Positions 8,200 through 20,850 of a stretch of 64,000 nucleotides of DNA are shown piece by piece; the first letter of the stretch is position 1, and each line of letters begins with the position of its first letter. Source of the stretch: Phanerodontia chrysosporium. Its lineage: Eukaryota; Basidiomycota; Agaricomycetes; Polyporales; Phanerochaetaceae. A program made the translations under genes and the position numbers. The stretch lies in assembly GCA_001910725.1 (NCBI GenBank), contig MJGA01000055.1, forward strand, positions 41,266 to 105,265. Reading direction: 5' to 3'. The notes beneath the pieces are model-generated. The model was not told the origin of the DNA. It did not search any database and was given only the letters and a program-made list of their open reading frames with translations.

Positions 8200-10924
8200 A
8201 TGGGAGGCAGACGTCGAGGCGCAGGTCGCAGAATCACCTCGCGGAAGGGCGTGTTCAACCCCGAGGACACTAAACGCGTCAAACACACCCGCATCGGCGT
8301 TTGGGACCTTTACGAAGAGAAAGTCCCTGAGCTCGAACGGATCCCTGGCCTGTCGCGTTTTGAACGCTTCCTTACATTACGACAAACACTCCCCTATGTC
8401 TGGCGCATGGTTCGGGACATTGGCAGCATCCGCAGCTGTTGGCTACTCATCAGCTTGTATTTAATTCTCGAGCTCGTCGGTGCACTCGTACCTGCCGCTG
8501 TTTTGTGGTGCGCACCCATTCCCCTTTGCGTACTGTGACTGTTGACAGGATATCACAGGTACAAGGGTCAACTTCTGACCATCGTCAGTACACCCTGCCA
8601 CACCGTGATATCATAATCTAACCATCAGACTAGGTGCAAGTCGCCGTCGACTCGCGGTCGGTCGACACGTCCCTGCTCGTCCGCGTGACCTTCGGCATGT
8701 GGGTGTGCAGGATCCTCACCCGCCTGCTGCGGTACGCCAAGAGCCACATCACGGTGCCGCTCAAGGCGCGGCTCAAGCAGCACTACTCGGTGCACCTCTT
8801 CGCAGCGCGCGCGCGGCTCGATGTCCCGACGTTCGAGGACCCGTCCGTGCAGCGCCAGCTCGACTCTGCGTCGCACGTCAACGGGCAGAGCGTCGCGTGG
8901 GGCACGTTCACGATGCTCTCGGGCCTCATGACCACCGCAATCAAGGTCGTCTCCCAGACGTCCGTCCTCGTGCGTGTGCTCCAGGGCCAGCAGGACGGCC
9001 CGCTGCTTGCCGTTGTAAGTTTTGCGCCCGAGCTGGTGCAGTGGATGCAGTGGCAGAAGAGCGCGCTGCACAGTGGCGGAGGTAGGGCATCGTCTGGCTT
9101 GGTGTCTGCGTTCGACTCACGAGCGAGTGGACAGTGTGGGCCGCAACGACGAAGAGCAAAGACTTTGTCAAGCTGCAGGGCCTCAAGCGGGTCGTCAACG
9201 ACCTCGAGCACCGCAAAGAATTCGTTGCCGGAAACATGGCCGAGCATGTCACCGCCAGTACGTCACAAACTCTCATCGCGCCGACAGCTGCCAAACGACA
9301 GCCCTGCCCGCAGTGTTCAAACGCGCGCTGAGCCGTGTCGGCGACTATGCGGACGACTTCTACGAGGCGTACCGAGAATATCGCAATAGGGAGCAGCTGG
9401 GCCTCGGATGTTCCTCAGGGACTCGTTCAGCGAACTGCCTCAGGTAAATCGACACCGATTCTGACGAGGGCCTGAATGTCTGAGACACTGTCGCAGATTG
9501 CCTTTGCGCTGCGCGCAGTACAATACCCAGCGTCAATCCCTGTCTCGCTCGCCTCACTCAGTCTCATTCAAGAGAACACGAGCAACCTAACCTGGACGAT
9601 CGGACGCTTCCTCGAGCAGACAGGGTCGATCGCAGAACAGCTTACGACCGTGCGCAAGCTCTACGAAGTATCGCATATTCCCAATAGGATACCAGACGGC
9701 AACACGCCTTTCCCAGAAGATACCCAGAAGATGAATTCAGGCATTTCAGTCGAGTTCCGGTGAGTGCGAGTCGCTAGTTCTATGGCGAGATTTGCCGACG
9801 GGACGTGCTGTAGCAATGTCTCCTTTGTATACCCCGGCGCACAGGACTTTGCCCTGAAGGAAGTGACTTTCAAGCTCGACATGGGTCAGCTTTGCGTAAG
9901 TCGGTCCAAATATTTAACAATTGTTGCTGAGGAGCGCCCTAGGTCATCGTAGGCGCAAACGGCTCCGGAAAGAGCACGATCCTCAAGCTTCTTGTCCGTT
10001 TGTACGACCCAACCGAGGGTCAAATCTTCATAGATGGAAAAGACATCCGCACACTGAAGCTCGCTGACCTGCGACAGGCCATCTCCGTCCTCTTCCAAGA
10101 CTACACGCACTTCCCTCTTACCGTACGCACGCCTGCACCCGCCTCCGCCTGTCGCCACTAACCACCCACAGATCCGCGACAACATCGCGCTCGGGGACCC
10201 CGCGCACGCGGACGACGACGCGCGGATACGGCTCGCGGCGCGCCTCGGCGGGTCCGAGGCGCTCGTCGACCGCCTCCCGGACGGCTTCGACACGTACCTC
10301 GAGCGGCCTGTGACGGACCACTACAGCGGGCTGCCCGAGGGCACCACGACGCTCTTCGGGCGGCCCGTCGACTACCACTCTGTGCGCGCCGCGGGGAACA
10401 TGGCCGCCACGGCGACGACGGGCCTGAGCGGCGGGCAGATGCAGCGGCTCGCGCTGTGAGTGTGCTCGTGATTTTGCGTCTAGTGGGGCTGTGGGCTGAC
10501 TGCACGAGCGCAGATCGCGCACGTTCATGCGCTCCGTCGTTTCCGAGGACTCGCACGTCGGGCTGCTGCTGTTCGACGAGCCAAGCGCGTCGTTGGACCC
10601 CACGGCTGAGCACGGTGAGTGTGCCTTCGGACGTGCGTGACAGGCCATGACTTCATATGTGCGATAGATCTCTTCGTGCGGCTCCGCGAGCTACGCGGGA
10701 ACAAGACGATGATCTTCTCGTCCCATCGCTTCGGCAACCTCACGAGGCACGCCGATCTCATTTTGTAGGCACTTCTTGGTTTGGTTCTGTGTTTCTCATG
10801 CTCATTGCGACTCAGATACATGCACGATGCGCGAATCGTCGAGTCAGGCACGCACGAGCAGCTACTCAAAAGAGGAGGAGAGTACGCACGGATATGGGGA
10901 CTGCAGGCGCAGGCATTCCTATGA
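8200..10924 (+). CDS. ABC transporter, half-size, HlyB/MsbA-like type
   Basis: A multi-exon gene from ATG 8200 to TGA 10924. The N-terminal half is a divergent membrane domain, with a clear hydrophobic segment near residue 90 (SCWLLISLYLILELVGAL). The nucleotide-binding domain follows: Walker A GANGSGKST (about 9955-9980), Q-loop LFQDYTHFP, signature LSGGQ, Walker B LLLFDEP, D-loop SASLD and H-loop SSHR. All catalytic residues are intact, so ATP hydrolysis is expected. About 50 residues are inserted between the helical subdomain and the signature. The first intron joins LW to YKGQLLTI using the acceptor before GTACAAGG. The gene ends QAQAFL. One membrane domain and one ATPase domain imply a dimer. 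The substrate is unknown. Its divergent position next to the copper-fist regulator is suggestive only. Confidence 0.85.
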
Positions 10925-11106
10925 TACCAACCGGGCAAAACAGAAACGAAACATATATGACTTGATGACTAGTATGATGCACTGCCCGCTTGTAATGATC
11001 ATAAGGAAGGCACTGAGCGTACGCTCGCGCACGGTGTGGCGGCTATTTCCCGAGAGGCGCCGGCGGTTGGAATTGGCGAACCTTGACTCCGAACCATCTT
11101 GAGACT

Positions 11107-11607
11107 ATGGCCACCGTCGCAGGCGAAGCGCATCAGGCGATGCAGACCAAAAAGAGGCTGCCAGTCGTAGGAGGCTTCTCTCTCCCCTGGGAAGACTTGA
11201 AGACCTTCCTGCAGTCGGTCGGGCAATACGACCCAGCCGAAGAGCCCGATATCAACAAGGAGACCTTGTACATAAGATACTTCGTCCACTGGCACCAGAG
11301 CGATTTCAAGCAACGCCGCATCCCTATTGTCAATTGTACGTCCCTACTGTCATCAGGTGCTGTAGTACGCTATTTACGAAAGGCTTACCCAGATTACATC
11401 AACCCCAAAGACGAGAAACGCTTGTTTTTGCCAACAGCTCTCGGCCAGTGCAAGTCGCTGAAGTCGATGAGAAGTGTGCGCCCAGGCAAGGTATCGTTTG
11501 AGCACAGGGACAAATTCTTGGGTGCCACCGGTGGCGCATTCTCTTCGGAGCGGATGTCGTGGATCTGTGTGCCGCTCGGTGCGGTCGAGCATACCGTATA
11601 CCAGTAG
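11107..11607 (+). CDS. Unknown small protein, tandem copy A
   Basis: Two exons (11107-11335 and 11393-11607) with a 57-base intron encode 147 residues. The start at 11107 gives MATVAGEAHQAMQ. Conserved blocks shared with the next gene are GGFSLPWEDLKTFLQSVG, ETLYIRYFVHWHQSDFK, RRIPIVNY, LFLPTALGQCKSL and WICVPLG, ending HTVYQ. There is no signal peptide and no membrane segment. I do not recognise the family. The tryptophans and short conserved blocks suggest a compact folded domain. Copy B lies 287 bases downstream on the same strand. Confidence 0.7.
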   Translation: MATVAGEAHQAMQTKKRLPVVGGFSLPWEDLKTFLQSVGQYDPAEEPDINKETLYIRYFVHWHQSDFKQRRIPIVNCTSLLSSGAVVRYLRKAYPDYINPKDEKRLFLPTALGQCKSLKSMRSVRPGKVSFEHRDKFLGATGGAFSSERMSWICVPLGAVEHTVYQ

Positions 11608-11894
11608 CGCAGTGGCAGGCATAATTAGACTATGAATTAATCATGCTCATCCTTGGTGTTGTGTGCCAAGACGACCCCGTGGTCTCAGAGAGTGCGCAGC
11701 CGTCGAAGACGGAGACGGTGCTCCTCGTCGAACATCGCGCGTCCGAGTCGCGCATCGCACACCCGAATGCGGCGGTTGTGACTTAAAGTGGAGCTGAAGC
11801 CTTGTTGAGCACCAAACTTTCCTCCATCGACTCACGTACGTCGTTCACTCATGGCGACAAACTTACAGCATATTGACGAAAACACGATACAGAG
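11608..11894. other. Spacer between tandem copies, with out-of-frame N-terminal remnant
   Basis: An ATG at 11851 starts MATNLQHIDENTIQ, which resembles the N-terminus of copy A in position and opening residues but is out of frame with the body of copy B and soon meets a stop. The rest holds nothing recognised. Confidence 0.4.
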
Positions 11895-12348
11895 ATGTTT
11901 GAGATTGTAGGGGGATACTCTCTCTCTTGGGAAGACCTGAAAACCTTCCTGGAGTCGGTTGGGAAATATGCTCCTGCCAAAGAGCCCGATCTCAACAAGG
12001 AGACCCTGTACATCAGGTACATGGTTTTTTGGCACCAGAGCGACTTTAAAGATCGCCGCATTCCTATCGTGAACTGTATGTCATGATTGTCCCGGTGTGC
12101 CCACTTACTGAGTACCCCGACCTGGCGCAGATTACATGAACCCCAAGAACGAGGCATGCCTGTTCTTACCGACAGCTCTCGGTAGATGCAAGTCACTAAA
12201 GCTACTGAAGAAAGGCAAGCCTCCGGGGCAGCGGTCTCTTGAGCTCAGGGACAAATTTGTGGAGGCTACCAACGGCGCGTTCGGTGTCGAGCGAATGACT
12301 TGGATATGCGTGCCGCGCAGCGTAATCGTCCACACCGTTTACCAGTAA
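11895..12348 (+). CDS. Unknown small protein, tandem copy B
   Basis: Two exons (11895-12075 and 12131-12348) with a 55-base intron encode 132 residues. The intron sits at the same codon and phase as in copy A (VN|Y), which shows a tandem duplication. Shared blocks are GGYSLSWEDLKTFLESVG, ETLYIRYMVFWHQSDFK, RRIPIVNY, LFLPTALGRCKSL and WICVPRS, again ending HTVYQ. I start at the in-frame ATG 11895 (MFEIVGG) because a stop lies 19 bases upstream in this frame. The 15-20 residues before GGYSL in copy A are out of frame here. The protein may therefore be shortened, or a small upstream exon is missed. Confidence 0.65.
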
Positions 12349-12489
12349 TGCAACGCCGCTTGCCTTCATGATACTCATGTTCTCAGATTTGTACACCATG
12401 ATACCATAATACAATCTCGCAAAGGCTGGTCAGACGCAGAAAGGCAGTAACGGTGCGGAACTAGACAACGAATATTGTACGCGTAAAGA

Positions 12490-15400
12490 TCATAGCGCAA
12501 TCTCAACATCCAGCCGAGCAAGGTAAGAATACACGTCGGGGGACATGCGATACTTGAGGATACCAGCAAAGACCATAATCGACCGCGACTTCTTGCGGAG
12601 GGCTCCCAGAGTCTGTCAGAGCACGTCAGCCTCCACGCATCGAGGAGGACAACAGCTGTACTTACCATCTGCCTCGTCGACTCTGCGACCATCGACGACT
12701 TGACCTTCTGGTGCACCGTCGCGAGCGCGTCCATCGTGAGAGTGAGGAACGTCTGCAGGTTGCGCTGCAGAGCCTCGGGGAGGTCGCGGAACTCCTCCGC
12801 ACGACGCGTAATCTTCCCGACGTCGCCGTCGAGCGGCACGAGGTCGGTCGCCTCCATGATCTCGAGCGCGAGCTCTGCGCGCCCGCTCTCCTTCGCCTCG
12901 AGCGCCTCGCGCACGCGCAGCAGCTTGATCGCCGCGTCGCGCTCCTTGCCTACCGCCCGGTTCGTGCGCTCGTAGTGGCGCAGGATGTCCGCCGCGGTGC
13001 GCTCGATTGCCCGCGCCTTCTCGTCGCCGCTAGGCTGCATGATCGAGTTGCCCAGTGCCTGCGCGAGGCACGCGATGACGGTAGTGTAGTCGCCTGCGAG
13101 GTTGTAGAGCTTGATCGCCTCGGGCGTTCGGTCATTCTCCTCGCAGTGCTTGGCGGCGCGAACAAGGATCTGTTCGTTGTAGTCATTGAGGTTATCAAGC
13201 TTGAGCAGTGGTGCTCCCTGCTCAATAACGCCGCTCTGCGCAATGATGAGTACGGTACTAATGTTAGATGATCCCAAGAGCTTACGAATCGCGTGCCATC
13301 AGGTCGGAAGCCACCGACAAGCTCCTCCCATCCTGCGCCACTGTTGGCAAGGACAATGATCCTGCGGACAAGTTCCCAGGCGTTCTCGACCTGTTCCTTG
13401 CCAACACCGTTGGGCTGGTCAGAGCAGAGAGTGATGCAGTAGACGTATTGCAGAGCCTCCTTGGCGTCCATCTTTACGAACTGCCTTATGTATCGCCAAA
13501 TCAGTGTCGACAAGCTAATGGCGGGCTGGCCGCCAGGCGGCAAGGAGACTGAAGGAGGTATGAGTTACAATAGCGCCTAGAAAGATGAAGTACATACGAG
13601 GTGTGAGATCAGACGTCTCGGCCCGCGATGGTACACGGAGCAAGCCATGGTACGCAAGAGCGATGGCAAGGTGCACAGCTTCAACTTCGGTTTCTGGGTG
13701 TTCCCAGAGCGCTGCAACAGCCTTGCAGGAACGTTAACACGGCTTCATGTCCAGGCAGATCAAACGCTTACCCGTTCGAACTGGCCACACATGAGCAGTA
13801 CGCCGGCCCACACACCACGCTTCCCACCTTTCTGGCCTGCATTGCCTTCGAAGTGGCGCTCTCCGTAGCCGAGCAGGACCTCCGCGAGCGCGCGCAGGCC
13901 GCCGTGCTCGTCCTCGTCTACCATCGAGAGCTGGAACCACAGCCAGTCCTCGATGGTCACCGTCACTTGCGCAACACTCCGGCGGCCGGGGTCGATCTTG
14001 CCCATCAGCTTGTAAAGCGCGAGCTTGAATGGATCGGTAGTGGAGGAGTGAAGCATGTGCGCGTTGTATATCGAGTGCAGTTGGTCGCGGTGAGGCTTAG
14101 GTAGGCTGTGTGCTCATGTATTAGGCTGAGAAAACGGGGGAAGCAAAGATTGCATACCGTCTGTCCGTAGACTCTGCCCATGTCCGGAAGTGGCTCAGGA
14201 ATGTCGGCTCGCGGTGGTCGATTTGAACTTGGTACTTGACTGCCTCGTCTAAAGCCTCCCGCAAGTGGCCTGTCCTAACCATGTAGAACAGTTTCGCCCA
14301 TATTGGTTGGCCAGCCACGAGCTGTGCATTGTCGTTGGCCTCCATATACCCTGCGATTGAGGCGCACGCACCTCGATTCGGTCCTCCCATTCGCCCTGGC
14401 GGTAATGCCTTACTGCCACGAATGCGCGGACTTTGTTTGCCACACTCGGGTCACCACCGAGGCGCGCTTCCATGGGCCGTGCTTGAACGGTGCGCTCCAT
14501 GACGTCCCAGTACTGCTCCTCTAATGCCTCCCTTGCGCCTCGTGCAATCTGCCTTCGGAGCTCGGCAGCATCGCGGGACTCCGGGTCGCCCAAGTATACG
14601 CGCGCGTGCTTGCGTTCGAAGATGGGGGCGTTCAGGATGTGTGCACCAGCGTGCTCGAGTGGCGGCAGAGCTGGTGGTTCCCCAGTTATTTTAGCCAGGA
14701 CGTGGAAGTTTTGGGTCATTTGCATATTCCGTGGCTAGGGAGACTCCTGAGTCACAGGCTGCATATGGCCAAGACGGGAGCACTTACATCGGGATTGACA
14801 GCGAGTGAAGCCTCGATGAGGCCGTGGACCACGGGGAACGACGTCCCCTGTAGTCGTGAGGCATTTAACCTCGAGACTACACGATCGTACGCCATCATCT
14901 TGTTCTGCATCTGCAGACTTGGTGCTGGGCCCACGCTCGTCTACTGCAATGAGTGGCTAGCCATGCGCGGGGGACGTATAACTCACCGAGAGCAAGTTCT
15001 TTCCACCAACGCTCTTCTTCAACTCTGTGACAGCCTTGTTCTCCCCGCCTATCCGGCCGCCCAATTCCTCGAAGACGCGTCTCTTCTTTGCCTCCCAGTC
15101 CCGCTGCTCACGGTCCTCCAGGACGCGGTAGAACTCCTCCTGGGTCTCCTTCCGCGCCTCTTCGATTGTCGATATGAGATTTTGTTCGTGTGCATGGCGG
15201 AGGTACCCCGCCACGTCGGTGTCCTGCAGAGCTTGCAGAGGGGTGAACGTGGTGGCCGTGTTCAGGTGCGCAATCTCGCTAGCCAACGCGGGTGCGTCGA
15301 CGCGTGCCTGGGCGAGGAGATAATTCCTAGAGTTTTCCCCCGTCAGTCTACAGGCCGCTGCTTCAGGTAGGCCTCCACGCACGCTCTGCCATCATCGCTG

Positions 15401-15543
15401 GGCCCTGGCTGCCGCGACACGAGTCTCCGCGACTGGGCCTCAATTTGGTCGAGCGAAAGCTTCACGGACGGCAGGTCCGGCTTGGAGAGATGCGCTGTGA
15501 GCGCCTTGGACGCCGACAGCAGCGACGAGAGGTCTGACGCCAT
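12490..15543 (-). CDS. NIC96: Nucleoporin NIC96 (Nup93)
   Basis: A multi-exon gene from ATG 15543 (MASDLSSLL) to TGA 12490. It encodes the inner-ring scaffold nucleoporin of the nuclear pore complex, which binds the Nsp1 trimer through its N-terminus and Nup188/Nup192 through the helical body. Recognisable blocks are the N-terminal coiled region, HLNTATTFTPLQALQDTDV, AHEQNLISTIEEARKETQ, then PIWAKLFYMVRTGHLREAL and the C-terminal helical solenoid with LNDYNEQILVRAA and ETRQM-type helices. The last exon encodes a short conserved C-terminus ending ARLDVEIAL. Shorter antisense frames across the gene are shadows. The identification rests on motif recall, and all exons could be linked in frame except some short internal ones that I did not trace base by base. 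Confidence 0.88.
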
Positions 15544-15911
15544 CCGCAAATGCCGGTGTTAGTTGTGAAAGGTTAGAGGATGGGCCTTTGAAGCCGGAGA
15601 ACAAGACGGATGGGTTCAAGTATTGGAAGCGCCCGCGCGAGCGCGTCCATGCGCCTCGCGCCGCGCATCTGCCTGCTGCCACCATTGGATACAACTTATT
15701 TCCGTGTGCCCTGCGAATCCCCCTCACTTTCGTGTGCGCTTAGATACAGAACAATAGTTCGGATTACTCCAGGAGACTCATGGACTACAATCTAGTATGA
15801 TACAGAAGCTATATAAACGTCGACACAAAACAAGGCAGGACAGCGACATAGACACACGAAACTGCAGGAGAAAGGATGTCCGAGAAGCACCAGCGTCGAA
15901 ACAACCAGAGT
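15544..15911. other. Intergenic region: NIC96 promoter and SNF2 3' region
   Basis: These 368 bases lie between two genes on the same strand. No further gene was supported. AT-rich segments near 15740-15840 fit an untranslated region. Confidence 0.4.
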
Positions 15912-18900
15912 CTACTCATCATCGCTAGGCGTTAGGTACTCATCGTCGCTGAGCACCTGTTTCCGCCCGCTCTTCGACTTCGGTGGCGGCCGCTCGTCCT
16001 CGTCCATCGGGGTCAGCGCTGAGTCGTATGCCCCCGACCCGGCGCCGGGCGCAGGCGGGGCACCCGGCAGGCCACTCCCGACGATGACGCGGTCGAACGT
16101 CGCGTTGAAGACCTTCTCCATCTCGTCCGCGTCGTTGTACACCCAGGATCCCTCCTGGTTGTACGTCCGCGCGTTGTTGAACATGAGCCGCCAGTCTTCC
16201 CGGAAGTCGAGCACCGACTTGTAGTAGTTGCTCGTAATGCGCTTCCGGATGCTGGACATGGCAATAGGCTGCTTGATGATCTCGTAATAGTCGGGGTATA
16301 GCTGAGAGAGGGATTATCAGCGGAAGCAGGGACAGTCGATTCAATGATATTCACCTTCTTGTCCGGGAGCTCCTTAAACAGCTCGCATCGTCGCCGGCCC
16401 GTCTCGTCCTCCGCCTGCAACACCGCCTTATAGCACTCATTGTACACCTTTTTCATCTTCTCCTTCACTGCCGCCGGAATCTCGGGCGCCTTCGTCTTCC
16501 GCCGCTTCGCGTCGCGGTCCTCGGGCTCGTCGCCGTCGATGGAGGGCGTGACCGACATTGCCTTCCCGCGCTTCCGCTTGCCATTCGACGGCGTGTCAAA
16601 AGGTGTGTCGACGGCCTTCGACTTGCCCTTCTTCGCCTTGCGCCCGCGCGGTGTATCATCGAACGCGGGCGAGTTGCGCGAGTCGACCTCTTTGAGCGTC
16701 TTGTTCGCCGCGCGCCGGTCTTTTTGTGCGCGCGCACGCTCGGAGAGCTCCTGGATGTCCTCGCCCTCCTCAAGCGCCATCGCCCACTGGTCGTCACTGA
16801 GCCCATCGTTGTAATTGACGACGGTCCGCTTGCGTGCACCGCGGCCCTCGAACTCCTCGAGGTCGTTGGTGTTCGCGAAAGGTTCATCCGTTCGGTAACA
16901 CTCGGGCAGTTCCTCAAGCGTGATGAGCGGCGGTGGTGGTTTGCCGCGGTTGCCCGCTGCACGCCACGCCTCCAGAGCATCGCGGTCGCGCTTGATGTCG
17001 AGTTCACGGAAGATGTTCACTTCCTCCTCGTTGCGGGCGATGATTTCGTTGATCTCCTCGTCGTTCATATCGCCCGCCTCCTCGTTCTCCTCCTCCTGAT
17101 CAGCCTCAAGAATCGACCGGAGGAACTCTTCCTGTTCTTCCTGTGTCGACTTGTTATCGAAGCGACCGGCTTGGATGACCTTGTCGTCGATGTCGAGCTT
17201 GTACCGCGCTCGCGCAAACATCGCTTCTTCCACACTCTTCTCGGTGATGAACCGGAGAATGCGCACGACCTTGGTCTGGCCGATACGGTGAGCACGATCC
17301 TGAGCCTGGAGATCGGCGTGCGGATTCCAGTCAGAGTCAAAGCTATGGGGAGACAATCAGAACTAGGAGCGATCATGGAAGAAGTTTGACGTACATGATG
17401 ACAGTGTCAGCAGTCTGCAGGTTAAGACCGAGACCGCCAGCACGAGTCGACAGAATGAAAACTTTGTACTCCGAGTCCTTTGCGTTGAACAACGCGACGT
17501 GACCCGCACGGTCCTCGGTCTTTGTGCCACCGTCGAGGCGCAGGTACTTCCAGCCCATCATCTTGAGGAAGTCCTCCATGATGTCCATGACCTTAGTCAT
17601 CTGGAAGAAGATGAGGACACGATGATCGGTGGCGAAGAACTTGGGCAGAATGCGAGACAGGAGCTCGATCTTGCCCGACGTCCGGATGATAAGGTCGTTG
17701 ACATAGCCCGAAGGGTTGACATTGTCTTCGACGCTTTCAAACAAAAACGGATGCTGGCAGATCTTGCGGAGCTGCATAAGCTCGTTGCTGAGACCCTTGA
17801 CACCGCCCGATTTGCTGCAGTAAGTTAGAACATGTCACCACAACAACGGGTCCCGTCGACGTACCCCTTGCTCTCCTTGCCGTCCGCAATCATCTTATAC
17901 TTCTTCATCTGCTTGTACAGCTGCGACTGCAGGGCGCTCATCTTGACCTTGATGACCTTCTCGACCTTGTCGGGAAGCTCCGACTCGACGTCCTTCTTGA
18001 GGCGGCGGAGCAGGAACGGACGGAGCACCTTATGGAGACGCCGGATGATGAGCAATGCCTCTTCTTCGTTCAGCTCGATCTTGTCGCCCGTGCCGGAGTT
18101 CGCGAACGGCGTGTTGAACCATTCGTCGAACGACTTCACCGAGTTGAAAATCTTCGGGAGCACGAAGTTAAGGAGCGACCACAGTTCGGGAAGGTTGTTC
18201 TGCAGGGGTGTACCGGTAAGAATGAGGCGGTACCGCGAGTGGTAGTGTTGAGTCAGTGTTTGCGAGAGCTTGGACTGGGTGTTCTTCATGCGGTGACCCT
18301 CATCTGTGAAGAAGTTCAGCAGCGCATCGACATAGAGACAGCAACGTTACGTACCAATGATCATGTGCACCCACTTCAGACGACTGAGAATTGGCCGGTC
18401 CTTGATGATGTACTCATAGGTAGTCAGCAGCACCTGGAACTGCCCGGAGCGAATCTCGTTCTGGAGGGCTCTCCGCTGCGTCGGGTTGCCCTTGTACGAG
18501 ATCGTCTTCACTCCGGGCGCCCACTTGGCAAATTCGCCCGACCAATTTGTCATCGTCGAGAGAGGGACAATGACGAGGTACGGTCCGCGTTGCTTCTTCA
18601 CCTCGATCAAAAAGGTGATCAGTGAGATCGTCTGGATCGTCTTGCCGAGACCCTATGTAGAACGCTTCAGCACCTGGTATGGAGAGAAGCCGAAATGCTA
18701 ACGCACCATCTCGTCTGCGAGGATACCGTTAAGCTTGTTGTTGTACAAACTGACCATCCACTGCAAGCCCTTGAGCTGGTACTCCTTGAGTGTACCGCCG
18801 ACGAGCAGACTGGGCTGCTTCGTGACCTTCTCCTTGATGCGGTGAGCAACCGCATAGTAGTCGAGCTTCCCTTTGTCCTCCTCCGAGATCTGCTTCTGAG

Positions 18901-20627
18901 CACCGAACGTCTCCTCGCTCGTCGGCTCATCGTCGGGCTGCCAGTTCGGATCGCCGGCCTTTTGCTGCTCAATGACGGCCTGCGCAAGCGAATCGAGGTA
19001 GGCGTCCGTCTGGCGCAGCAGGTGCGTGATACGGGTGTCTTTGGCAGTGTCGATGAGCTTCATGTACGCCTCTTCATCGTCTGCCTTCAGCGCCTTAAGA
19101 CGCTCCTTGGCGAGACGTTCGATGCGCTTCTGCTCCTCCTTCTCGGTGTGCGCGTGGAAGCTCGCGACCGCCTTCGAGAGCTTGACGATGCGATCTTGCG
19201 CAGCACGGTTGACAGCAAGCACTTCGCGCCCGTGGTCGCAAATAGTCTTGAGCTGCTCGACATGCTTCGCCTTGGCTCGCCGCTCCCGCTCTGCACGTTG
19301 CTTGCGCTCCGCCTGCTCGGTCATGCGGGCATCGCGCATAGTTGGCTTGCGTGTCCTGCGGAACTCTGTCCTGTTCAGAGGGAGCGTAGAGCCGTGGATG
19401 AGGCGTTCAGCGACCATCGCCCGCATCTGCCGCTGCTTGTCGAGCAGCCGCAACGACTTGAGCTCGATGACCGCGCGCAGCTTGCCATGTGTGCTTGGAG
19501 GAGGATGGATGAGGGCCTTCAGATCGGTCGCGTTCTCCTTATTGTCGGGAGTCTCATCGTCCGCCACAACAGGCTCCAAGCCCCCTTCGCCCATGAGAGC
19601 CGGCAGGTCTTCGAGCTCCCGGATGCGCTGGTCTATCCGAGCATCAACAAAACGATTGCGCTCGGCAATGATTTGCTGAGGATCGAGACCCGAGGGCATG
19701 ATGGAAGGAATGAGCAGCCGCTGTAGCCGTGTGGCAAACAAGGCGGGGTCGACAGACGGGTCGCGCTTCAAGTGCGTGAACGGATGCATGTATGCGTTGT
19801 AGGGGTATATGCCTGAATCGACGTTGTCTTCGAGGAAAGGGCCTTTTGGCATATCCGTCATGTCCTGCACGACTTCCTCTTCCGCCTTGATCTCGGCGAC
19901 ACCCTCACCGCTACCGCCTGCCACACCTGGTGCTGGTGTTGCTGTTGCAGGAGCACTCTTGTGAACCTTCACAGCACTGTCGACGACTCTAGAGTTGACA
20001 TCTCCGCCCTGGAGTAGCTTCTCTAGCTCGGGCACTGCTTGGTTCGGGACGCGAACAGCGGCTTGCAGAGCTTCTGGAAGCGGTATGCCCCGAGAAATGA
20101 GTTTGAAGGCGTGGATCTGAGCACGGAGTGCGTTGATCTGGTCGGGTGTAAAGGACACGGGGGATTGGGATGGTGCTGGGTATGGTTGGGACGGTATCGG
20201 ACCAGATGTCAAAGAGGTGCCATTTGGGGCTGGGCTTCCGTTGATTCGGGGGCCTGCCATAGCATGTCCATTGGTCTGAGGAATAGAGTGATCTGCGGCG
20301 GCCTCTGCGATGGATTTACCTAGTGTTTAACGTGAGCTGAACATACGGGGCAAGGACGGGCGACTCACGTTGTTGCGCCATGGCCTTCAAGAAGGTGACC
20401 ATCTTCGCCAGCTCCGGGTTGTTCTCCTCAGAGTAGCCCGCCTGCCTGAGAAACTTGACACGCTGGAGGGGGAGCAGATGAGCGTGTGCGGATGGAATCT
20501 GGGGTAAAGGACACACCTCGATGACTGCGTGTACCTTTGCCTGACTGAGGGCATTCTGGGCGAAGGGAACCTGAGGTTTCGGCTGGGATGCGGGGGGCTG
20601 AAAGAAAGGCTGACTTGGGGCAGCCAT
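15912..20627 (-). CDS. SNF2: SWI/SNF or RSC chromatin-remodelling ATPase (Snf2/Sth1)
   Basis: Starts at ATG 20627 ([11 protein letters not shown]) and stops at 15912, about 1,400 residues. Domains in order: a QLQ domain ([18 protein letters not shown], then RGIPLPEA), an HSA domain ([18 protein letters not shown] and a following basic helix), the Snf2 ATPase with [41 protein letters not shown] and DRAHRIGQ, the SnAC region ([14 protein letters not shown]), an AT-hook-like [12 protein letters not shown], and a C-terminal bromodomain ([14 protein letters not shown], then [11 protein letters not shown] with the acetyl-lysine-binding Asn). This is the catalytic subunit that slides or ejects nucleosomes. 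Only one such gene is in the window, so I cannot separate Snf2 from Sth1. It shares a short divergent promoter with Ku80. Confidence 0.93.
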
Positions 20628-20850
20628 GCTTTCACGAGATCTGGGCGACAACCGAGGGCTCGAATAATTCGCCCTAATTTGCCGTCACTGCTCACGCAGA
20701 GAGTCGTGGGAAAACCGAGGCCGCACTGCCCGGTAACAAAAGCGGCACACACGTGACTCGGACACGTCTCCAACTCCGATCCCACGTTCAGACTCCGCCC
20801 CGACGCGTGTCTGGCGCGTCATTAGCCAACCCACTTCTCACCACGACACC
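20628..20850. promoter_or_regulatory. Compact bidirectional promoter, SNF2 and Ku80
   Basis: Only 223 bases separate the two start codons. A palindromic CACGTG at 20750-20755 extends to CACGTGACTC, which matches the core of bHLH (Cbf1-like) sites followed by a partial Gcn4-like TGACTC. There is no TATA box, as expected for housekeeping genes. Binding is inferred. Confidence 0.55.

Noticed and set aside
18695..19726. 343-codon plus-strand frame (Leu/Arg-rich) opposite SNF2
   Set aside because: It is antisense to the HSA and ATPase-coding exons of SNF2; the Leu-rich composition reflects the complementary Lys/Glu codons.
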